Both the position numbers and the translations under genes were made by a program. The notes under the pieces were generated by a model that ran no database searches, was not told the origin of the DNA, and was given only the letters and a program-made list of their open reading frames with translations. From NCBI GenBank assembly GCA_964516435.1, contig CAZEZP010000078.1, positions 1 through 64,000 of the forward strand: 64,000 nt of DNA, in the 5' to 3' direction. Positions 16,888 through 25,787 of this stretch are shown piece by piece. Numbering within the stretch: the stretch's first letter is position 1; each line of letters opens with the position of its first letter. The stretch is from HGW-17 sp964516435. GTDB taxonomy: Bacteria; Myxococcota_A; Polyangia; HGW-17.

Positions 16888-18279
16888 ATGATGCGGATGC
16901 CGGCGCATTTCTGGATGGCGATGCTGCTCGCATCCACGCTCGCCTGCTCGAAACGGAAAGAAGAAATCCCCGTCCCCGCCGACGTGGCCGCCCCTGCACG
17001 GGATGGTTCCCTGGAATTGGACGAGCCTGACTGCACACGGATCGCCAGGGGCTACGTTCCCTGCCTTCCCTTTCCGGAAACCCCCGCGCCCGAAAGGCTG
17101 CAGCCGCCGGAAACGCCATTCTGCCTTCCATGCAGGGAAGATGGACCACGGGTGGACCTGTTCTCGGACCTGCATTCCCCGGCCGACATCCGCATCCTGA
17201 AGGAAATCCTGGAACAGGAAGTCTCGCGGCCCGGCACCTGCCTGTGCCTGCACCCGTTCGGAGAGAACCTCCATCTCGGGGCCTTCGTGTTCGCGGAACT
17301 GGCCGCGGAACCCCGGAAAGGATGGGAAATCCTGCGGCGCCACGTGGAACAGAAGCGCTACATGGCGCTGCTGGAGGAATATGGCCCCCTGCCCCCGCTT
17401 CCGGAACGCCTGCAGGAACGGCTGGAACGGGCTGCGGAAAACGCCCGCGCTTTCGGAGTGCGAAAAACGCCTCTCACGCTGGTGAATGGCCGGGCGTTCC
17501 TGCCCGCGCCGGACGGCGAAGGGCCTGCTTTCACATTGCCGGCGGCATCCGAACCGGAGCAGGCGAAGGACGTGAAGGCAAGCACCCGCATCACGTGGAT
17601 GGAAACGAATCCCCGCCTGGAGGAACTCACGAAGGAATTCACCGTCCTGTGCAGAACCCGGCAGAACTGGCGCCCTCGCATGGTCGTCATACAAGATTGC
17701 CTGGGCATGCAGGGATGCGGTGCCATCCGCGACTGTATTTCCGGCCGGCTGTATGAGCAGGACTGGGCGGAAATGGAGATTTCCGATCCCATGGAAAATT
17801 GGCCGTATCTGGCGCAGATGGGAAATGGCTCCATCCCCCTGCATGCATGGCTGGACCCCGACTGCCCCCATTCCCGGGAAACGTTTTTCATTCTCCAGCA
17901 ATTGGTGCGGGAGGAACCCGTCCGCGTGCTGATCGAAATCACGGCGAATGCGGAAAAGGGCATCCGCGTACGTGAAATCCTGACCGATGCCCGCTGGTCG
18001 GGCAGTGAAAGCGCGGCATGCTTCCTGAGCATCGCCTTCGCCTACTACGATCTGCTCGATGCCGCGGATCTGGCCAGAATCCCGCTGGCCTGCGGCATGC
18101 CCGAGTTTTCATTGCAAAGCGGCGGAAAAAAGGACAAACTTCCGGCCGGAACGCTGCCGGCCTTCTGCACGTCGCGCATCACGCCGTGCCTGTATCTGGG
18201 ACAGCACGCGATGGAAGGCAGGTCGAGCCTGAACTTCTTGAAATACGCCGTTTCCCGCGCCACCGGGAAACGAAGGTGA
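16888..18279 (+). CDS. cysteine-rich lipoprotein with degenerate thioredoxin folds
   Basis: The 463-aa protein has a lipobox (TLAC, Cys20). Two thioredoxin-like regions can be traced but are degenerate: the first (about 85-205) has DLFSDLHSPADIR where an active site would be and a cis-Pro-like KTPLTLVNGR; the second (about 300-430) has LDPDCPHSRE, a CPHS remnant. It carries the same cysteine framework as the next two genes: C-x9-C at Cys49/Cys59, a CLPC at 79-82, and Cys255-x15-Cys271-x5-Cys277-x5-Cys283. GGGAAGGAG precedes the ATGATG start. It is the first of three tandem lipoproteins and probably an exported, non-redox or scaffold member of the set; function unknown. Confidence 0.75.
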   Translation: MMRMPAHFWMAMLLASTLACSKRKEEIPVPADVAAPARDGSLELDEPDCTRIARGYVPCLPFPETPAPERLQPPETPFCLPCREDGPRVDLFSDLHSPADIRILKEILEQEVSRPGTCLCLHPFGENLHLGAFVFAELAAEPRKGWEILRRHVEQKRYMALLEEYGPLPPLPERLQERLERAAENARAFGVRKTPLTLVNGRAFLPAPDGEGPAFTLPAASEPEQAKDVKASTRITWMETNPRLEELTKEFTVLCRTRQNWRPRMVVIQDCLGMQGCGAIRDCISGRLYEQDWAEMEISDPMENWPYLAQMGNGSIPLHAWLDPDCPHSRETFFILQQLVREEPVRVLIEITANAEKGIRVREILTDARWSGSESAACFLSIAFAYYDLLDAADLARIPLACGMPEFSLQSGGKKDKLPAGTLPAFCTSRITPCLYLGQHAMEGRSSLNFLKYAVSRATGKRR

Positions 18280-18292
18280 CCGAGGTGAAAGA

Positions 18293-19306
18293 ATGAAGCA
18301 TTTTCTGTTGGTGTCCGTGTTCGTGTTTTCCCTGACGGCGTGCAAGAAGAACAAGAAGGAGGATGCGCCTGCGCCTCTCAAGAAGCCGGTTAGCATGGAA
18401 ACCGAGGACATGGCTGCGCCCAAGGAAGAAAAACTCTCCTGCGAGGTACTCTTCCAGAGGCATGGGAAGTGCCTGTTCCAGATTTCCGACACCATCAAGG
18501 TCTACAACATTCCCGTGGGGAACAGCCCGCGCAAGGGAGCCGCCGAGCCGCTGGTGACCATCGTGGAATTCAGCGAGTTCCAGTGCCCGGCATGCAAGCA
18601 TTTCGCCATGAAGGTGGTGCCGGAAATCCTCAAGAAGTACGAGGGGAAGGTGCAATTCGTCTACAAGCACTATCCGCTGGATTTCCACGAATACGCGCTG
18701 AGCGCGGCCGTGGTGGCCGAGGAAGTGCGGGCGCAGAAGGGGGACGAAGCTTTCTGGAAATTCCACGACATGGTGTACGAGAACCAGGACAAACTGAGCC
18801 CCGAATTCCTAAACGAGACGGCATCCAAGTTGGGCGTGGACATGGAAAAGCTCCAGAAGGTGGTCATGGACGAGAACAATGCGCACAAGACCCGCATCAA
18901 GGAAGATGCGGACCTCGGTGACAAGGTAGGTGTGGAGGGTACACCCTTCGTATATGTCAATGGTGTGCTCTTCTCTCCCGATGGCGACGACCTGATGGAA
19001 CTCATCGACCAGCAACTGGCCAAGGCGCAGGCGGCCGTCAATGCCGGTACACCGCCGGCCAAACTGTATGCATACCTCGTGGATCACGGACAGACGGTCT
19101 TCGAAACTCCCGTTTCCAAGGAGGAGCAGGAAAAGTCGCTCAAGGCAAAGGAGGCGTTCTTCCTGGAAAAATGCAAGGGCAAGGACTCCCAGGTGGCCAG
19201 TTTCGTCTCGATGCTCTCGTCGTGCTCGAAGGAAGGCATCGCGTGCGATGCCTTCATGCAGTGCGTGGAAAGCAAGGTGCGGCAGCAGATGCCCGAAGCC
19301 GAATGA
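18293..19306 (+). CDS. DsbA-family thioredoxin-fold lipoprotein
   Basis: Periplasmic or outer-membrane thiol-disulfide protein. The 337-aa product has a lipobox (LTAC, Cys17), a charged linker, a C-x9-C pair (Cys50/Cys60), and a DsbA-type thioredoxin domain with FSEFQCPACKHF (active site 98-101) and the cis-proline loop VEGTPFVYVNG near 215-225, with the DsbA helical insert between. The C-terminus has a tetracysteine motif Cys294-x16-Cys311-x6-Cys318-x5-Cys324. GAGGTGAAAG lies before the ATG, 13 bp after the previous gene. The intact CxxC implies real oxidoreductase activity, perhaps fed by the CcdA-thioredoxin fusion at 6.1-7.2 kb. Confidence 0.92.
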   Translation: MKHFLLVSVFVFSLTACKKNKKEDAPAPLKKPVSMETEDMAAPKEEKLSCEVLFQRHGKCLFQISDTIKVYNIPVGNSPRKGAAEPLVTIVEFSEFQCPACKHFAMKVVPEILKKYEGKVQFVYKHYPLDFHEYALSAAVVAEEVRAQKGDEAFWKFHDMVYENQDKLSPEFLNETASKLGVDMEKLQKVVMDENNAHKTRIKEDADLGDKVGVEGTPFVYVNGVLFSPDGDDLMELIDQQLAKAQAAVNAGTPPAKLYAYLVDHGQTVFETPVSKEEQEKSLKAKEAFFLEKCKGKDSQVASFVSMLSSCSKEGIACDAFMQCVESKVRQQMPEAE

Positions 19307-19370
19307 TTCCGGTTTCCGCAGGAAAGAGCGGTTCAAGGATTCTTCTCTCATTCCTCAGGCCAGGTGATAC

Positions 19371-21227
19371 ATGAAGACGTTACGCATGATGCAGGTTGGG
19401 GTGCTGATACTGGGCGTGCTGCTCGGCTCCTGCCGTTCGGGCGGCAAGACGAGTCCAGACGAGGGGAGCGGCGGCGATGCCAAGCCCCTGATTTCCAAAG
19501 GACCCGCCACCGAAGCGGGAAAAAAGACGGCGGCCCCGGATGAGGACGCTTCGCCGGAGTGCCAGAACCTGGCGGATGCATGGTATGAATGCATTTTCGA
19601 AGAGAATGCCAATGCGCTCCAGTTGCCGGATACGTCCGCGAAAGTCGGAGGCAGGGAACCGCTCGCCACCATCCAGTTGTTCTGGAGCCTGTTCTGCCCC
19701 GAATGCAGCGCCATGATCCATTCTTCCCTTCCGGGACTCCTGGCGGCGCGCCCCGCCGACGTGCAGGTGCAACTGGCCGCCATGCCGCTGCTCGCGCACG
19801 ATCTGGACATGCTGGCCATGGAAATGGCCTATGAACTGCGCGCCCAGAAAGGGGACGAGGCCTTCTGGAAGTTCCTGCAGACGCTGCATGAGAAGCCGGA
19901 AGGATTCTACATCCAGGAGCGGCTTCTGACGGGCGACACGCGCAAGGAAATCATGGCCAATTTCGAAAGCAAGTGCGCTTCGCCGCAACTGAAGCCCCTG
20001 ATCGATCTCTTCCGCCTGTGCGACAAGGACCACGCCGATTGCGAATCGTTCGAGAAATGCGTGCAGGCCTACTACAGCGATCTGCAGCACGGAAAATCCG
20101 TTCCCACCGTGAAGGAAGAAAAACCCACCTGCGCCGAACTGACCGCGCGGCGCTTCGACTGCATCATCAAGGACCAGGTTTTCGACATCCCGGTGGAAGG
20201 CAGCCCGCAACTGGGAAGCGCCGATGCGCTGGCCACCATCGTCGTGTTTTCGGACTTCGAGTGCCCCCACTGCCACAACCTGGCGAAACTGCTCGGAAAC
20301 CTGAGCAGGAAATTCGGACAGAAACTGCGGGTCGTATACAAGAACTTCCCGCTCACCTACCACAAGGATGGCCTGCTGGCGGCACGCCTGGGCGCCGAGG
20401 TCTTCTCCCGCAAGGGCTCCGCGGAATTCTTCCGGTATCACGACCTGGTGTTCGACAACCAGGAGCAGTTGTCCCGCGACTGGCTGCTCAAGACGGCCGC
20501 CGGATTCGGTTTCAAGGAAGAAGACGCCGCGCAAATCCTGGATTCCCGCGAAAGCGTCCCTCGCATCGAATCCGATGTGCAACTGGGCAACATGCTGCAG
20601 GTCGCCGGCACGCCCACCGCCTATCTCAACGGCGTGCTGCTTCGTTTCTCCGATCCGGAACAACTCGAGAAGGCCGTGCAGAAGGAAATCGAACGCGTGG
20701 AAAAACAGTTCCCCAACAAGAACGATAGAAAGAACGTGTATGCCCGCATCGCCCAGCCGGGCAGGAACCGCCTGATGGAACTGGCCAGGACGGCCGGCAT
20801 GGACATGAAGAAACTCGAAGCCGAACTGAAGGCGGGGCGACACCGCAAAGCCATCGAGGCCGAGCGCGCGGTGGGCGTCCAGTCCTGCACGTCCATGCCC
20901 TGCCTGTTCGTCAACGGACGCCGCGTCGATGCGGACCCGGCACCGGTCATGGCGCGCTTCTACGACGAGGCGCAGTTCGCTCTGGCCGACGGCATTCCCC
21001 GCTCCGGCCTGTATGCGCACCTGTCCGCAGCAAAGGGCCTGATCCGTTCACTCACGCAGGATGCGCAGGTGCACGAGATGGAAGTATTCGATTTCGCCAA
21101 GGCCTGCACCAAGCCGGCCCAGCCCTGGGACCGCTGGATGCCGTCATTCCTGAACTGCGCGAAAACCGCCAAAAACTGCGCGCAATACCAGCGCTGCGTG
21201 CTGCAGGATCAAAAGGGAAAGAAATGA
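19371..21227 (+). CDS. double DsbA-like thioredoxin lipoprotein
   Basis: The 618-aa protein has a lipobox LGSC (Cys21) and contains two copies of the module seen once in the preceding gene. Copy one: C-x9-C (Cys64/Cys74), active site CPEC at 109-112, and Cys202-x14-Cys217-x6-Cys224-x5-Cys230. Copy two: C-x9-C (Cys254/Cys264), active site CPHC at 298-301, cis-Pro loop VAGTPTAYLNG near 405-415, a DsbA-like extension with SCTSMPCLFVNG, and Cys579-x16-Cys596-x6-Cys603-x5-Cys609. Internal duplication is evident. AGGTGATAC precedes the ATG; the stop overlaps the next ATG. Both active sites are intact, so it may act as a two-centre disulfide isomerase or reductase in the envelope. Confidence 0.9.
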   Translation: MKTLRMMQVGVLILGVLLGSCRSGGKTSPDEGSGGDAKPLISKGPATEAGKKTAAPDEDASPECQNLADAWYECIFEENANALQLPDTSAKVGGREPLATIQLFWSLFCPECSAMIHSSLPGLLAARPADVQVQLAAMPLLAHDLDMLAMEMAYELRAQKGDEAFWKFLQTLHEKPEGFYIQERLLTGDTRKEIMANFESKCASPQLKPLIDLFRLCDKDHADCESFEKCVQAYYSDLQHGKSVPTVKEEKPTCAELTARRFDCIIKDQVFDIPVEGSPQLGSADALATIVVFSDFECPHCHNLAKLLGNLSRKFGQKLRVVYKNFPLTYHKDGLLAARLGAEVFSRKGSAEFFRYHDLVFDNQEQLSRDWLLKTAAGFGFKEEDAAQILDSRESVPRIESDVQLGNMLQVAGTPTAYLNGVLLRFSDPEQLEKAVQKEIERVEKQFPNKNDRKNVYARIAQPGRNRLMELARTAGMDMKKLEAELKAGRHRKAIEAERAVGVQSCTSMPCLFVNGRRVDADPAPVMARFYDEAQFALADGIPRSGLYAHLSAAKGLIRSLTQDAQVHEMEVFDFAKACTKPAQPWDRWMPSFLNCAKTAKNCAQYQRCVLQDQKGKK

Positions 21228-21874
21228 CGTTCATTTTTCCATGGAGGGCTTCCTCTGCCATCCGTTCGCGCATCCTGACCTACCTCGAGCAGGCCGGGTC
21301 CTGCGCGGATCACTTCGAGCAATCCATGCAGTTCCTCGCGAAGGGAATGTCTGAGGAACTGGATGCTGGCCGAAAAAAAAGCCATCAAGCGGAAAGCGCG
21401 GCCGACGACATCCGCCGGGAGATCGAGCAGACCCTCTATGAGCACGAGTTGCTGCCCGAAAGCCGCGGCGATCTGCTGGCGCTCCTGGAGAGCCTGGACC
21501 ACATTCCCGGCGCCATGCAGGGCGTTCTCAACATCCTGGTGCTCGAAAAACCGGAATTGCCGGATTTCCTGATGCCTTTCCTGCAGGAACTCACGACCAT
21601 CAACGTCCATGCATTCCGGCTGGTGCGCCAGGCGGTAGAAATGCTCATGGAAAATCCATCGCGCACCCGTGAACTGTGCACCCAGATCGACCAGGAGGAA
21701 AGCCGTTCCGACAGGGTCCAGCAGGCAGCGCTCCAGCAGGTGTTCTCCTCCGGCCTGGAACTCGCGAGGAAACTGCAGATCAAGGACCTGATCCGCATGC
21801 TGGGCGCCATTTCGGATCGCTGCGAGCACACTGCGGATCTGCTCACCATCATCGCCATCAAGCGGCGCATCTGA
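21224..21874 (+). CDS. DUF47 / PhoU-like phosphate transport accessory protein
   Basis: All-helical 216-aa protein of the DUF47 (TIGR00153) family, which resembles PhoU and is almost always encoded next to PiT phosphate transporters, where it is thought to regulate or assist them at the cytosolic face. Family features: the E-SAADDIRREIEQTL helix near 55-72, LLPESRGDLLALLESLD near 76-92, and the C-terminal ISDRCEHTADLLTIIAIK near 195-212. The ATG overlaps the stop of the thioredoxin lipoprotein (ATGA), so it is translationally coupled to that gene, and it precedes the transporter by 18 bp. Confidence 0.93.
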   Translation: MTFIFPWRASSAIRSRILTYLEQAGSCADHFEQSMQFLAKGMSEELDAGRKKSHQAESAADDIRREIEQTLYEHELLPESRGDLLALLESLDHIPGAMQGVLNILVLEKPELPDFLMPFLQELTTINVHAFRLVRQAVEMLMENPSRTRELCTQIDQEESRSDRVQQAALQQVFSSGLELARKLQIKDLIRMLGAISDRCEHTADLLTIIAIKRRI

Positions 21875-21892
21875 GTTCAAAGGAACACTCCC

Positions 21893-22822
21893 TTGTGGCG
21901 ATTGCTTTCCGCCTTCTTCCTCGGCTGGTCTCTGGGTGCGAACGACGCGTCCAACGTGTTCGGCACGGCAGTCTCCTCCCGCATGATCCGTTTCTGGACG
22001 GCCGCGATCCTGTGTTCCCTCTTCGTGGTGATCGGCGCCATCACCATGGGGCAGGAAGGCCTGGAAACCTACAGCCGCCTGAGCACCTATTCGGCGGACT
22101 GGGCATTCGTGGTAGCCATGGTGGCTGCATTCACCGTCACCGTCATGACCATCCTGAAGTTGCCGGTATCCACGTCGCAAGCCGTCGTGGGCGCCATGGT
22201 GGCCGCCGGTGCCATTGCAGGGAACGTGCAGTGGGACGAATTGATCAAGGTCGTGATCTGCTGGGTGGGAACACCCATTGGCGCCATGGTGATTTCCATG
22301 GCGACCTACCGCATTCTGGGAATGCTCATCAACCGTCTCGACCTGACGATCTTCGGTTATGACGCCTTCCTGCGCTGGGGACTGGTCGCGGCCGGGTGCT
22401 ACGGTGCTTTCGCCCTGGGCGCCAACAATCTGGCCAACGTGACGGGACCCTTCGTGGCCTCGGGCCTGATCGCGCCTTCCACGGCCACCTGGCTGGGTGG
22501 GATCTCCATCGCCGCCGGCGTGTTGACGTACTCGTATCCCGTCATGATGACGGTGGGAAAGGGCATCGTACCTCTCAACGCCTTTTCCGCCCTCGTGGTT
22601 GTCATCGCCGAAGCCGCGACCGTGCATGCCTATGCCGGTATCGGCGTCCCGGTATCCACGTCGCAAGCCGTCGTGGGTGCGGTCATCGGCATCGGCCTGC
22701 TGCGCGACGTGCGCACCATCAATACCCGGACACTGGCGCAAGTCGCCGCCGGATGGATCATGACGCCTGCAGTCGCCTTCCTGCTGACGCTGGGATTCCT
22801 GAAAATCCAGATTGCAATTTAA
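21893..22822 (+). CDS. PiT-family inorganic phosphate transporter
   Basis: Inner-membrane phosphate carrier (ion- or proton-coupled). The 309-aa protein has about nine to ten hydrophobic helices and the two family signature halves: GANDASNVFGTAVSSR near 16-31 and GANNLANVTGPFVASG near 179-194; each is followed by the duplicated PVSTSQAVVGA segment (about 92-102 and 261-271). Length is short for PiT but normal for the compact bacterial/archaeal form. The start is a TTG at 21893 preceded by AAAGGAA; there is no suitable ATG. It ends the operon that begins with the lipoproteins. Confidence 0.94.
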   Translation: MWRLLSAFFLGWSLGANDASNVFGTAVSSRMIRFWTAAILCSLFVVIGAITMGQEGLETYSRLSTYSADWAFVVAMVAAFTVTVMTILKLPVSTSQAVVGAMVAAGAIAGNVQWDELIKVVICWVGTPIGAMVISMATYRILGMLINRLDLTIFGYDAFLRWGLVAAGCYGAFALGANNLANVTGPFVASGLIAPSTATWLGGISIAAGVLTYSYPVMMTVGKGIVPLNAFSALVVVIAEAATVHAYAGIGVPVSTSQAVVGAVIGIGLLRDVRTINTRTLAQVAAGWIMTPAVAFLLTLGFLKIQIAI

Positions 22823-22845
22823 TTGTTTTTTGACACCACAAGGGT

Positions 22846-22876
22846 AAAAAAAGAGCCGCTTGAAAAAAGCGGCTCT
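22846..22876 (-). terminator. rho-independent terminator of the small lipoprotein gene
   Basis: A 10-bp perfect stem (AGAGCCGCTT / AAGCGGCTCT, loop GAAAA) lies between the convergent phosphate transporter and small lipoprotein genes. Read on the minus strand it is followed by a run of seven T, so it terminates the minus-strand transcript; on the plus strand the T run is missing. Confidence 0.85.
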
Positions 22877-22897
22877 CTTGGAATCAATCAAAAAACA

Positions 22898-23128
22898 CTA
22901 CTGACCAGCCGGCATATCAGCAGCCGGCTCCGCCGGCATATCAGCAGCCGGCTCCGCCGGGGCTTCGCCCATGTCGTCGGCCGGGGCTTCGCCACCCATG
23001 TCGTCAGCCGGAGCAGCCATATCGTCAGCCGGGGGATTGTCCGGCGTGGTGTTGGCGTTGTCCTTCTTGCAGGCGGCAAACGCGAAAACGAGAACGGTAG
23101 CAGCGAGAATGGCAAACAGTTTCTTCAT
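22898..23128 (-). CDS. small acidic Ala/Pro/Asp-rich lipoprotein
   Basis: A 76-aa product with a signal peptide and lipobox FAAC (Cys19); the mature peptide of about 57 residues is built of the repeats PADDM and EPAADMPA and is strongly acidic. Such sequences are likely unstructured surface or periplasmic tethers; no enzyme function is plausible. AAGGAAG lies before the ATG. It has its own candidate promoter (23190-23218) and terminator (22846-22876), so it is a monocistronic unit, which suggests a highly expressed small envelope protein. Confidence 0.8.
   Translation of the reverse strand: MKKLFAILAATVLVFAFAACKKDNANTTPDNPPADDMAAPADDMGGEAPADDMGEAPAEPAADMPAEPAADMPAGQ
22909..22956 (-). repeat. 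two perfect 24-bp coding repeats
   Basis: Two identical 24-base units in tandem encode EPAADMPA twice at the C-terminus of the small lipoprotein. Being a multiple of three, unit gain or loss would change length without breaking the frame. Confidence 0.85.
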
Positions 23129-23189
23129 TGTGATCTTCCTTTCTTGGTGTGGCACCAAAACAAACGTCCCAAACGGGCCCGGTTACCCG

Positions 23190-23218
23190 GAAGTAACGCA
23201 AACGACCCGTCATGTCAA
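23190..23218 (-). promoter_or_regulatory. candidate promoter for small lipoprotein
   Basis: Minus strand: perfect TTGACA (23213-23218), 17-base spacer, TACTTC (23190-23195), about 60 bases before the start codon. Confidence 0.5.
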
Positions 23219-23373
23219 TAGCTGCACAACAAAATCCAGGTCGAAGAACCGTGGATTGGCCTGCTTGTAACCCATCCCGATCTGGATTGCAAGTTTTTTT
23301 TCCGAAAAATCGATGTCGAAAAGTGAATGAAAAGTTTTCCGTTCCGGGTTAAAAAGCGCCGGAGGTCACGACC

Positions 23374-24714
23374 TTGCCACTGCGATTCCTATCATTGCCT
23401 TATTCACCTCTATACCGCTTCAACTTCCGCGTGGAAAGAAACGAAAATCCACTGGAAATTCCAACCGATGGAAATCTCCTGGTTTTCAGGAAATCCGCCT
23501 GGAGCATCTGGCGCATGGACGAAAACCTCGCGGGACGCGTCATCCGCGCATGGGAAACCACGGCATACAGCCGGATGGGAACTCATCTCCTGTCGTTTCC
23601 GTTTGACGTGAAGGTCCATTCCATCTTCCAGGCGGATGGATGCGCGCGCTTCGAGATCTGCAGCGATTACCAGCCGCCGCCCGATTCCATGACGCCACGG
23701 GAGATCTGGATGCGGCATTTCGCATGGATGCGCCTGCGCGATCCTGTCCATGGCGGCTTCTTCCCTCCACACGCGACACCTGAACGGCTGTTCGTTCACC
23801 TGTTCGATCCCGAGCCACTGCCGGTGAAGCGTCCTTCACTGGATCCACAAGCCGTGCAGGAAGTCGTCTCCGCCTGGCGAAAGGCGATGGGAACCGGCTC
23901 TGCCATCACTTTCGCCATTTCTCCGGAACAGGAAGAAATCTTTCGAAAATCGAAGGAAATCAACGAAGATCTCGATATTCTCGTCACCAGCGGCGGTTAC
24001 CCGGCGCATCATCCGGGGCTCGCCTTCGCGCGTGGCCTGTATCCGTATGATTTTTCGAGGCGCCGGTATGCCTGGACGGATTTCGAGACCCTCCGCCTGT
24101 TCGCCCTGGCATTGCAGGGAAAACCGGAATCCGCACGCATGGCGGTACGCATCACCGGCTCCGAAAAGGCAGGCATCGCCCGCCTGGTACCGTTTTCCGT
24201 CATACAGAGAAAGGATCTCGAAGCGCCCGAGGATGCGCAACTGGTGCAAGGTGGCCTGCTCACCGGTGAATCGTCGTCCGGACCAGAAATCGTCGCATGG
24301 CCGCAGCACGATGCCTGGACGTTTTTGCGGGCATCCGAGAGCCGGGAATTCCTCTGGTTCATGAACCCGGGATTTCGCTGGGATTCTTCCTCGCCGCTGT
24401 TCGCGTCACGCTTTCTTCCCTTCCTGCCGCGCGAACTGGGTGCAGATCTTCGCGGAGAAAAACGCTTCTGCATCGCCTGCAACCGCTGTGAAACGCACTG
24501 TCCGGCCGGACTGGATCCACAACACCTCTGGAAATGCCTGTCCAGGGGGTTCGATTCGGAAGCCGAAGCCTTCGGTCTCGGGCGCTGCCTGGAGTGCGGC
24601 CTGTGCGCATACGCCTGCCCATCGAAGATCGAATTGCTGGACGTGCTTCGCTCCGCACGTGCACGGCTCGCCCGCCGGCTGGATGCGGCCAGAAATCCGG
24701 AGGAACGGCCATGA
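23374..24714 (+). CDS. nqrA: Na+-NQR subunit A-like protein with two [4Fe-4S] motifs (NqrA/RnfC hybrid)
   Basis: First subunit of a sodium-pumping NADH:quinone oxidoreductase, on the cytosolic side of the inner membrane. The 446-aa N-terminal and middle regions are divergent but follow NqrA/RnfC order, with SGGYPAHHPGLAFARGLYP near 210-228 in place of the family's AGLPGTH segment. The C-terminus holds two complete ferredoxin motifs: Cys366-369-372-376 (CIACNRCETHCP) and Cys405-408-411-415 (CLECGLCAYACP). Characterised NqrA proteins have lost these clusters; RnfC keeps them. The genes that follow, including NqrF, identify the complex as NQR rather than Rnf. Start is a TTG at 23374 with GGAGG 8 bases upstream. 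Overlaps nqrB by 4 bp. Confidence 0.82.
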   Translation: MPLRFLSLPYSPLYRFNFRVERNENPLEIPTDGNLLVFRKSAWSIWRMDENLAGRVIRAWETTAYSRMGTHLLSFPFDVKVHSIFQADGCARFEICSDYQPPPDSMTPREIWMRHFAWMRLRDPVHGGFFPPHATPERLFVHLFDPEPLPVKRPSLDPQAVQEVVSAWRKAMGTGSAITFAISPEQEEIFRKSKEINEDLDILVTSGGYPAHHPGLAFARGLYPYDFSRRRYAWTDFETLRLFALALQGKPESARMAVRITGSEKAGIARLVPFSVIQRKDLEAPEDAQLVQGGLLTGESSSGPEIVAWPQHDAWTFLRASESREFLWFMNPGFRWDSSSPLFASRFLPFLPRELGADLRGEKRFCIACNRCETHCPAGLDPQHLWKCLSRGFDSEAEAFGLGRCLECGLCAYACPSKIELLDVLRSARARLARRLDAARNPEERP

Positions 24715-25787
24715 AACGCATCGCACGCATGCTGGATCGTGCAGGAGAACGCCTGAAGCATTCCTCGATGGCTCCCCTGTATCCGCTGGTAGAAGCCGTC
24801 ACGGCGGCTTTCTTCTCCCCGGACGAACGCACGAACCGCGCCCCCTTCATTCGCGACGCCCTTTCCACCAAGCGCTTCGTCATCCCCGTGGTGATCGCGC
24901 TGTTCCCCCAGTTGGCCATCGCCACATGGTTCTATGGGGTCAAGGTGCCTGTCATGCTCCTGGTCGCCTATACGACGGGCGCCATCGTGGAAAGCCTCTT
25001 CGCCTGGAGCCGCGGCGAACACATCCATGAAGGTTTCCTCGTGACCGGCATGCTGATGGTCATGATCTTCCCTGTCACTACACCGATTTGGGTGTTCGTG
25101 ATCGCCACGGTCTTCGGCATCGTGTTCGGCAAGGAGGTTTTCGGCGGCGTCGGGCGCAATCCCGTCAATCCCGCGCTCGTGGGCCGTCTCTTCGTATTCC
25201 TGTCCTGGCCCGCGCTCGTGGCTCCCTCCTCCTATCCCCTGCCGCAATTCCGGCTCTTCGAATGGTTCTCCGGCGCGCCCGACGCCCTCTCCGGCGCCAC
25301 GCCGCTGGCGCTGACGAAACTGGGAACGCTGCCTCTCTCCGAACCCATGCCGCAGTTGCTGCTGCAGTTCAAGCCGGGCTGCATCGGGGAAATCTCCGCG
25401 CTGGTCCTGCTGCTGGGCGGCCTCTACCTGGTGTTCGTGCAGGTGGCCAATTTCCGCATTCCCCTGGGCATGTTCGGTGGGTCGGCCCTGACGCATTTCC
25501 TGTGCTCCCTGTTCATTCCCATGCCGGATCTCTTGACCCAGTGGCTTTCCGGCGGCTTTCTGCTAGGCGCTTTCTTCATGGCCACGGACCCCGTCACCAT
25601 CCCCGCCACCCGCGAAGGGAAATGGGCGGCCGGCATCCTCTGCGGCGCGCTCGTCGTGGCCATCCGGCGCTTCACACCGCTGGTGGAAGGCGTCATGTTC
25701 GCCATCGTGCTCATGAACATCGCATCTCCCCTCATCGACGAAGCCGTCCGCCACTTCCGGCTGCGCAGGGAGGCCCGCCATGCGTGA
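24711..25787 (+). CDS. nqrB: Na+-NQR subunit B
   Basis: Membrane subunit carrying covalent FMN and riboflavin, central to sodium translocation. The 358-aa protein has about nine helices and the family core HEGFLVTGMLMVMIFPVTTPIWV, then FGKEVFGGVGRNPVNPALVGR near 139-159. The flavinylation motif Dxx(S/T)GAT is met by DALSGAT, with Thr197 as the predicted FMN-Thr. The ATG at 24711 follows CCGGAGGAACGG and overlaps the A-subunit stop (ATGA). Compared with Vibrio NqrB (about 410 aa) the N-terminus is shorter. No apbE flavin transferase gene is in the window. Confidence 0.94.
   Translation: MKRIARMLDRAGERLKHSSMAPLYPLVEAVTAAFFSPDERTNRAPFIRDALSTKRFVIPVVIALFPQLAIATWFYGVKVPVMLLVAYTTGAIVESLFAWSRGEHIHEGFLVTGMLMVMIFPVTTPIWVFVIATVFGIVFGKEVFGGVGRNPVNPALVGRLFVFLSWPALVAPSSYPLPQFRLFEWFSGAPDALSGATPLALTKLGTLPLSEPMPQLLLQFKPGCIGEISALVLLLGGLYLVFVQVANFRIPLGMFGGSALTHFLCSLFIPMPDLLTQWLSGGFLLGAFFMATDPVTIPATREGKWAAGILCGALVVAIRRFTPLVEGVMFAIVLMNIASPLIDEAVRHFRLRREARHA

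Noticed and set aside
22909..22956. CRISPR-like direct repeats
   Set aside because: Only two contiguous units without spacers, in frame within a lipoprotein gene.
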